From: Clostridiales bacterium
GTDB lineage: Bacteria > Bacillota_A > Clostridia > Oscillospirales > Oscillospiraceae
Reading direction: 5' to 3'
Length of the DNA: 10,860 nt
Assembly: GCA_022777455.1 (NCBI GenBank)
Contig: JALFGI010000305.1
Span: forward strand, 1 to 10,860
Translations under genes and position numbers: made by a program
The notes under the pieces: model-generated
Seen by the model: only the letters and a program-made list of their open reading frames with translations
Told to the model about the DNA's origin: nothing
Databases searched by the model: none
Shown: positions 6,830 through 10,860 of the stretch, piece by piece
Layout of the letters: every line of letters starts with the position of its first letter
How positions within the stretch are numbered: position 1 is the first letter of the stretch

Positions 6830-6842
6830 TATTCTAATCTAA
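6830..6842 (-). promoter_or_regulatory. Copy of the motif shared with 5379-5391
   Basis: On the minus strand it reads TTAGATTAGAATA, 28 bases before the regulator's ATG. It differs from the copy upstream of the HNH gene at one base. It lies just downstream of the predicted -10 box at 6848-6853, where a bound repressor would block transcription. Confidence 0.4.
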
Positions 6843-6847
6843 CAATT

Positions 6848-6875
6848 ATTATAATCATTTTGCTGGAATTTACAA
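6848..6875 (-). promoter_or_regulatory. Sigma-A-type promoter of the AlbA_2 regulator
   Basis: On the minus strand TTGTAA (6875-6870) is followed by a 16-bp spacer and a perfect TATAAT (6853-6848). The predicted transcript start near 6841 gives a leader of about 40 nt. The -10 box lies within the AATTATTATAAT sequence that also forms the core of the palindrome at 6925-6957, suggesting that one regulator binds both. Confidence 0.6.
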
Positions 6876-6898
6876 GCAGCAATTAAAAAAAGTTTTCA

Positions 6899-6917
6899 AA
6901 GAAGGCTTCACCTTCTT
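6899..6917. repeat. 7-bp hairpin between the two operator-like sites
   Basis: AAGAAGG, loop CTTCA, CCTTCTT. On the minus strand a seven-T run appears about eight bases after the stem, too far away for a textbook terminator. It may insulate the regulator promoter from transcription coming from the palindrome region. Confidence 0.3.
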
Positions 6918-6924
6918 ACGATTA

Positions 6925-6957
6925 TTATACTTCAAATTATTATAATTGTAAGTATAA
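6925..6957. promoter_or_regulatory. 33-bp near-perfect palindrome, candidate operator
   Basis: The arms TTATACTT (6925-6932) and AAGTATAA (6950-6957) flank AATTAT, a central T and ATAATT. In total 14 of 16 arm positions match. The core holds -10-like TATAAT on both strands, and AATTATTATAAT recurs at 6844-6855 over the regulator's -10 box. Its size and symmetry suit a dimeric or tetrameric DNA-binding protein controlling the divergent genes. Confidence 0.6.
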
Positions 6958-7184
6958 CTTTCCGTTTTGTGATGGATGTTTTCCATTTCGAGGAATGCGA
7001 ATTGACCCTGCACTCAAAAACCCAGTTTGCATTTTGGGAATGATAGACTATGTACTGACCACCGAATATCCACAGGAGGTTTTGAAGAAAAAAGCAGATA
7101 CCATTGCGCGGAACGGGTCGGCTGCCGGTGGGATCGCAGCCCCCCTGCGCAGGATTCCAAACAATACAGAATGGAGGAACAGAA
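6958..7184 (+). other. Long leader region before the lipoprotein gene
   Basis: This stretch of about 227 bp leads to the lipoprotein start. It contains a hairpin GGCTGC/GCAGCC with a 10-nt loop at 7120-7141 and the strong ribosome binding site GGAGGAAC before ATG 7185. A plus-strand frame starting at ATG 7040 runs into the lipoprotein gene in another frame; its first ~30 codons look protein-like but are unrecognised. I see no clear promoter closer than the palindrome, so the leader may carry regulatory structure. Confidence 0.4.
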
Positions 7185-8366
7185 ATGAAAAAGGGATTAT
7201 CTTTACTACTGGTTATCGCAATGATCGCCATTGCCCTCACCGGCTGCGGCGGAGGGAGCAGCAAGCTCACCGGCACTTGGGTCGTTGACAGCGTGGAGCT
7301 GGACGGCGCGAAGTTCAGTGTGTCGGAGCTGGAGGCTATGGGTCGTGACAATTGGATGGGCAAAACAATCATGGTGCTCAAGGACGGCGGAAAAGCCTAT
7401 ATCGCGGAAGGCGGAATCGATGGTGTCATCGTTGACTGGTACGAAACAACGGACGGAAAAATCCTTTTAGATGGAGAGGCATACACAATTGTTGACGGTC
7501 TCATCCGTATGGAAGTCGATGACGATGAGATCCTCTATTTCAGGAAATCCTCTGACAGCCAGACAATCACACAGCCGGAAGAAGAAACAACCGTGTCTGC
7601 TGTTTCCAGCGAAACTGAACCCATAGAGACCGTTCCAAAAGAAACAGTGCCGGTGGACTCCGTCACCATAAAGCAGTCTCCTGACAAATACACATGGTAC
7701 ATAAGGAACTATGTCGGCAAGAACTGCGCCTCCTTCGGCTACACCTCTATGGGCGGCGACCGCATGGATCATTACGGCGCGGGCTATATCGAACTGGTGC
7801 TTGTGACGCCGGACGGGGCATACATCGATATCGAAACCGACGATGAGCTGAAGCAGTACGTCGTAACCGCCCAAAGCCTGAAACCCAACTCCGAACTTAA
7901 GTACATCTTCCAAAAGGATGAGGACGGAAACGAATACGACAGTCTTGTTTTGTCCCAAAGCTATTCTCAGATCGTGCTGTGCGTGAAGAAGGTCGGTTCC
8001 AGCGAGGAAACCACCCTGGGCCTCACGCCCATCAATCCATCGCCGGACAAATACACCCTGTACATTCAGGATTATACCGGCAGAAACCTGGCCAGCTGTG
8101 GTTATCTCTCCATGGGCGGCAAACGCATGGATCATTATGGCGCGGGCTATATCCGGTTCGTGATCATCTCCGATGACGGCGCCTATATTGACCCGCAGGA
8201 TACGGAGCTTCTGAAGAATTATGTCATAACCGGGCAAAGCGTCGCACCAAACACGGAGCTGACGTATGTTTTTGAAACGGACAGCGATGGAAATGAGTAC
8301 GATAGCCTCATTCATTCTCAGAATATTGAGGAGATTGAGCTGACGGTTAAGCCTGTTGGCAACTGA
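7185..8366 (+). CDS. Lipoprotein with two tandem ~106-residue domains
   Basis: This 393-residue protein is exported and lipid-anchored. It has a Lys-Lys start, a hydrophobic core and the lipobox ALTGC with Cys21. After a Gly/Ser linker comes a lipocalin-like or DUF5640-like segment (about 27-121; KLTGTWVVDSVELDG), then a Thr/Glu/Pro-rich linker (about 122-164). Two copies of an unrecognised domain follow at 165-271 and 286-392, each starting SPDKYT and sharing MDHYGAGYI and DGNEYDSL. The start was chosen for GGAGG at 7174-7178 (seven bases upstream) and the signal peptide; an upstream in-frame ATG at 7104 lacks both. It is transcribed away from the AlbA_2 regulator and closed by a hairpin at 8374. 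Ligand or structural role is unknown; extracytoplasmic location is well supported. Confidence 0.85.
   Translation: MKKGLSLLLVIAMIAIALTGCGGGSSKLTGTWVVDSVELDGAKFSVSELEAMGRDNWMGKTIMVLKDGGKAYIAEGGIDGVIVDWYETTDGKILLDGEAYTIVDGLIRMEVDDDEILYFRKSSDSQTITQPEEETTVSAVSSETEPIETVPKETVPVDSVTIKQSPDKYTWYIRNYVGKNCASFGYTSMGGDRMDHYGAGYIELVLVTPDGAYIDIETDDELKQYVVTAQSLKPNSELKYIFQKDEDGNEYDSLVLSQSYSQIVLCVKKVGSSEETTLGLTPINPSPDKYTLYIQDYTGRNLASCGYLSMGGKRMDHYGAGYIRFVIISDDGAYIDPQDTELLKNYVITGQSVAPNTELTYVFETDSDGNEYDSLIHSQNIEEIELTVKPVGN
7677..8360 (+). repeat. Tandem coding repeat within the lipoprotein gene
   Basis: Two copies of about 320 bp begin at 7677 and 8040, offset by 363 bp. DNA identity is highest over the segment coding MGGxRMDHYGAGYI (near 7750-7790 and 8113-8153), where most bases match, and falls off elsewhere. 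This marks an internal gene duplication whose core motif has been conserved. Confidence 0.7.
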
Positions 8367-8373
8367 GTTTATT

Positions 8374-8411
8374 GCAACAGGGAGACGGTGTTTGAGCCGT
8401 CTCCCTGTTGC
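8374..8411 (+). terminator. 15-bp perfect hairpin after the lipoprotein gene
   Basis: GCAACAGGGAGACGG at 8374-8388 and CCGTCTCCCTGTTGC at 8397-8411 pair without mismatch around an 8-nt loop, starting five bases after the stop codon. No T-run follows on the plus strand (CTATTAAC). It sits between convergent genes and could end transcripts from both sides. Confidence 0.65.
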
Positions 8412-8420
8412 TATTAACAA

Positions 8421-8558
8421 TTACACTTCAATATAGCGTATGGATATTGCAAGAACTTCATCAGAGTGAGCCATTTTTCCGTTTTCAATTTTCTCAACCC
8501 GCTCTGGAGAAATCCAGCCGAGTTCCTCCCTGGTCTTTTCTCCGGAATAGCCAAGATT
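8421..8558 (-). pseudogene. Remnant of a Cro/C1-type helix-turn-helix gene
   Basis: A minus-strand frame of 45 codons reads NLGYSGEKTREELGWISPER and continues VEKIENGKMAHSDEVLAI before stopping at 8421. The pattern EELG, ISPERVEKIENGK, DEVLAI is that of the second half of a Cro/C1-type helix-turn-helix. The frame begins right after an in-frame TAA at 8559-8561 and has no start codon or ribosome binding site; the usual first helix is missing or displaced by a frameshift. It therefore looks like a decayed regulator lying downstream of the DUF4230 genes. Confidence 0.55.
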
Positions 8559-8572
8559 TTACATCTTGCTAT
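8547..8572 (-). terminator. Hairpin just after the DUF4230 lipoprotein gene
   Basis: ATAGC-AAGAT and ATCTT-G-GCTAT on the minus strand form a ten-pair stem with one bulged G, nine bases after the stop codon at 8581. There is no T-run. It overlaps the helix-turn-helix remnant and may be the 3' end of the operon transcript. Confidence 0.3.
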
Positions 8573-8580
8573 CAAGTGGA

Positions 8581-9225
8581 TTACGGATTTTCTGATTCTG
8601 CGGTGCTATCAGCACTTCCTGCGTTTGAATCAGCACCATCATTGATGTAAACCCATTTGATCTTGTATGCTTTTCCAACGCTACTGCCGATATTGAGCAC
8701 ATAATCTTCCAATAACTTTTGTGCTCGCTGCTGTGCGCTTGCAAGCAGTGCCGTGTCATTCTCAGCCGCCTCGCGCATTTTTGCCTGCGCCTCTTTGAAT
8801 GCCTCGGTTTGATGCTCCGCTTCTACTGCGGCAGAGTTTTGATCTATAATGAATGAATCTTTGGTTAGTGTCTTTTCATCAACCTTGCAGCCCAAAACCT
8901 TGGCAGGGGGAATTGTGATCGTGACAGTATCTCCATCGATTTCCATCGTTACCAAGGAAGTGTCGATTCCAATGGTAACGACACCGGAATATTCAACCCA
9001 AAACTTTCGGTCTTTTTTCCAAAACAAGGCTCCGGAGGCATCTTTCTCAAAGTACTTTGCAACATTATGATAATAACACTGCATCGTCGCCAGTTCACAG
9101 ATGGCTTTCATCTGAGCCGCTTGAGGCTCTATATCTTTGACGCTCTCATGTGTCTCAGCGCCGGAACAGGCTGCGAGGGACAGGCACATAGCCGCTATGA
9201 GGATCATTGCAACAAACTTCTTCAT
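8581..9225 (-). CDS. DUF4230 lipoprotein
   Basis: This 214-residue protein begins MKKFVAMILIAAMCLSLAAC, a lipoprotein signal peptide with lipobox LAAC and Cys20, so the mature protein is anchored outside the cytoplasmic membrane. The body matches the DUF4230 pattern: ELATMQCYYHNVAKY (45-59), FWVEYSGVVTIGIDTS (75-90), a beta-rich ITIPPAKVLG (103-112), then an Ala/Glu-rich helix (about 133-176) ending in QKLLEDYV. The tail is Ser/Ala/Asp-rich. Start choice is clear because GGAGGAGGT lies eight bases upstream and overlaps the stop of the preceding gene, only 15 bases away. It is therefore translated with its DUF4230 neighbour, and the two are distant paralogues. DUF4230 has no established biochemical role that I know of. 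Confidence 0.85.
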   Translation of the reverse strand: MKKFVAMILIAAMCLSLAACSGAETHESVKDIEPQAAQMKAICELATMQCYYHNVAKYFEKDASGALFWKKDRKFWVEYSGVVTIGIDTSLVTMEIDGDTVTITIPPAKVLGCKVDEKTLTKDSFIIDQNSAAVEAEHQTEAFKEAQAKMREAAENDTALLASAQQRAQKLLEDYVLNIGSSVGKAYKIKWVYINDGADSNAGSADSTAESENP

Positions 9226-9240
9226 GCTGATTACCTCCTC

Positions 9241-9843
9241 CTAACCTATTTGCAGTTGGTACTCGGAATCCAGACTGCTTACAAATGGTCGAATCAGTGC
9301 CTCAACGATGTTTTTTGCGTTTTGTTCAGCGAGTTCAAATATTGCGGTTTCGTTATTGCTCTCACGAGTAACATCATCTATGCATTTCTTATATGCTTCC
9401 TCAGATACTGTTTCCGTGTTTGCATCATCATTTACAAAAATATAGTCCATTGATTCGATGTCAACGGTAATATCTGAAATTTTGATTTTCGGTAGCTTCA
9501 CTGAAATAATTTTTGCATCTTCATCGACGGAAATGACGACTTGCTCAAAGTCAATACCGGCTTTTACCGTCGCATTATACGATACATAGTAGTCGATCTC
9601 TTGAGGATCATCCGGATTCGTTACTTTTGCAACCCCGTTGTATATTGCTTCAAAAGTTGACAAATCACTCACATTCAAGATTTTTTCAAGTGTTGATGTG
9701 GTGATAATCGATGGTTCAGATTTTTTTACTCCTTTTGGCAGCAAAACGACCAATATACCAACAAGAATCAAGGCTAAGGCCCCCGCAGCGACTGCAATCA
9801 CAATCTTTTTATTGATGGTCTTTTTAGAACCCACATTCTCCAT
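9241..9843 (-). CDS. Membrane-anchored DUF4230 protein
   Basis: This 200-residue protein has a basic start (MENVGSKKTINKK), one transmembrane helix at about 14-36 and a large domain predicted to lie outside. The domain follows the same DUF4230 plan as the downstream gene: TLEKILNVSDLSTFEAIYNG (51-70), YNATVKAGIDFEQV (89-102), ISVKLPKIKI (113-122) and a C-terminal helix with ELAEQNAKNIVEALI (170-184). The start at 9843 is set by GGGAGGAAG just upstream and by the N-terminal membrane segment; the frame is open further upstream but without a good site. It sits 73 bases after the EcsC-SHOCT gene and 15 bases before the DUF4230 lipoprotein gene, all on one strand, so the three are probably co-transcribed. 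One copy is tethered by a helix and the other by lipid. Confidence 0.85.
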   Translation of the reverse strand: MENVGSKKTINKKIVIAVAAGALALILVGILVVLLPKGVKKSEPSIITTSTLEKILNVSDLSTFEAIYNGVAKVTNPDDPQEIDYYVSYNATVKAGIDFEQVVISVDEDAKIISVKLPKIKISDITVDIESMDYIFVNDDANTETVSEEAYKKCIDDVTRESNNETAIFELAEQNAKNIVEALIRPFVSSLDSEYQLQIG

Positions 9844-9916
9844 ATATCTTCCTCCCAGTTTTATATATCTTTCGGGATATGCACCTCTAATGTACTGATA
9901 ATTTGTCTGAGTAATC

Positions 9917-10860
9917 TCACAGGTCAAGAATTTCTTTCTTTTTTGCGTCAAATTCTTCCTGGGACAAAATGCCCTCATCCACAAGCTGTTTTAGTTTGCG
10001 GAGTGTTTCAATTTTTTCGTCATAGGAGATCAATGCGGTCTCCGCTTCTTTCTTTGGCTTTTCGTTCTTTACTTTGTTCAGCAAAGAAGCCGCGCCGGAA
10101 GATGCCTTTTTCCAGCCGTCCTGAATGCCGCCTTTCGCTGCATTGGCAAGCCGGGAGAGTTTACCGGGCTGAGTGGTTTCAGGCTCTCCCTCGTCGATGT
10201 TTTCAAGCGTCTCAATATCCGCGGCCATTTCTTCTTCTGAATAATTAAAACAGGCCTTATCCAGCGCAGTATTGAGGCGGTTTGCCATCGGCATCATAGA
10301 CGCATAATTCAGGCTGCCGGAAATAACACCACCCACGATGGGGACAGCTTTGGAAATACCTTGGGCAACTGTCGTCTTCGTCACTTTCACTCCAATTGCC
10401 TTACCAATCTGCTTAATAATCGGATACCAAAATGTTTTTGTCAAAGCTTTCTGCGGCAGCTTTTTAAGGGTTGTCTTTGCGATCTGCGTAGAAAGAACCC
10501 GCACACCCGATACGGCTCCGGAAACGCCAAACATTACACCGCAATACAGAAGCAGCTGATTCCTTACGCGCTCATCGTCGAGTTGATCTTCAGACCACAG
10601 GTCAGACGCGCCATACAGGTAAGATAGCTCTTGAGCCAGCCTTAGAGCCATACCAAAAAACTGTGCAACATCAGCCGGGATCGTTGCCGCCATCGCAAAT
10701 CCACCGGGGATACCGGCAACGAAAGATGCTACGGAAGACTGGCTTGTACGAAGAAAGATCAGTTTGGTGGCAGCTTTTTCAATACGCTCCTGTGAAATTC
10801 CCGCACCGACCGGCCCTATGTCGATAATGGTTTGCAAGTTAACACCCTCATTTGCAAAGA
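9917..10860 (-). CDS. EcsC family protein with C-terminal SHOCT domain, 5' end outside the window
   Basis: The frame is open from the stop at 9917 to the right edge, so the N-terminus is missing; a TTG at 10837 is not a convincing start. Most of the visible ~310 residues are EcsC-like: ATIPADVAQFFGMALRLAQE and LSYLYG, followed by a small hydrophobic GVMFGVSGAVSGV and a conserved-looking AVPIVGGVISGSLNYASMMP. A charged linker follows, then a typical SHOCT tail, IETLRKLKQLVDEGILSQEE, in the last 30 residues. SHOCT domains are short helical modules that occur at protein ends and are thought to aid oligomerisation. EcsC proteins are poorly characterised. This gene is first in the visible run with two DUF4230 genes, suggesting an envelope-associated complex; that is inference. 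Confidence 0.8.
   Translation of the reverse strand, partial: FANEGVNLQTIIDIGPVGAGISQERIEKAATKLIFLRTSQSSVASFVAGIPGGFAMAATIPADVAQFFGMALRLAQELSYLYGASDLWSEDQLDDERVRNQLLLYCGVMFGVSGAVSGVRVLSTQIAKTTLKKLPQKALTKTFWYPIIKQIGKAIGVKVTKTTVAQGISKAVPIVGGVISGSLNYASMMPMANRLNTALDKACFNYSEEEMAADIETLENIDEGEPETTQPGKLSRLANAAKGGIQDGWKKASSGAASLLNKVKNEKPKKEAETALISYDEKIETLRKLKQLVDEGILSQEEFDAKKKEILDL

Noticed and set aside
7040..7288. Plus-strand frame starting at ATG 7040 ahead of the lipoprotein gene
   Set aside because: It overlaps the lipoprotein signal peptide region in another frame, has a poor ribosome binding site, and its second half reads like a shadow frame.
7467..8420. Long minus-strand open frame opposite the lipoprotein gene
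   Set aside because: It mirrors the codon pattern of the real gene, which has a signal peptide, lipobox, internal repeat and ribosome binding site on the plus strand.

Overview
The window looks like a piece of a low-to-mid GC Clostridia genome, probably a gut Oscillospiraceae-type bacterium. This rests on the Gram-positive style lipoproteins, strong GGAGG ribosome binding sites, and a primase/regulator gene pair of the kind carried by Firmicutes mobile elements. The host assignment is inference; no rRNA or tRNA gene is present to test it.

The left part (about 1-4370) is mobile-element material. A primase-polymerase/helicase-like protein (DUF3987 type) lies on the minus strand (560-2884). A tiny Cys-rich ORF lies downstream of it (212-388). 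A Cro/C1-type regulator (3230-4081) is divergent, with a 7-bp inverted-repeat operator sitting on its extended -10 promoter. After the regulator come six short hairpins in about 150 bp. They resemble a transfer or single-strand origin, but no relaxase gene is next to them. A 27-bp inverted repeat built of 9-bp units links the primase gene to the non-coding region beyond it.

The middle (4367-6801) holds two minus-strand genes that may form a small accessory module: an HNH endonuclease, and a Schlafen/AlbA_2 plus HATPase_c_4 regulator with a C-terminal winged helix. Their promoter regions share a 12-of-13-bp motif. The HNH gene is followed by a 53-codon out-of-frame coding-like extension that ends exactly at a 14-bp hairpin, suggesting a frameshift or a gene remnant.

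The divergent region 6802-7184 carries a good minus-strand promoter and a 33-bp near-perfect palindrome whose core is repeated near that promoter. On the plus strand follows a 393-residue lipoprotein (7185-8366) with two tandem copies of a ~106-residue domain of unknown function, closed by a 15-bp hairpin.

The right part (8421-10860) reads on the minus strand: an EcsC-SHOCT protein running off the window edge, a membrane-anchored DUF4230 protein and a DUF4230 lipoprotein, probably one operon, followed by a remnant of a helix-turn-helix gene. These predict a cell-envelope function whose biochemical role is unknown.
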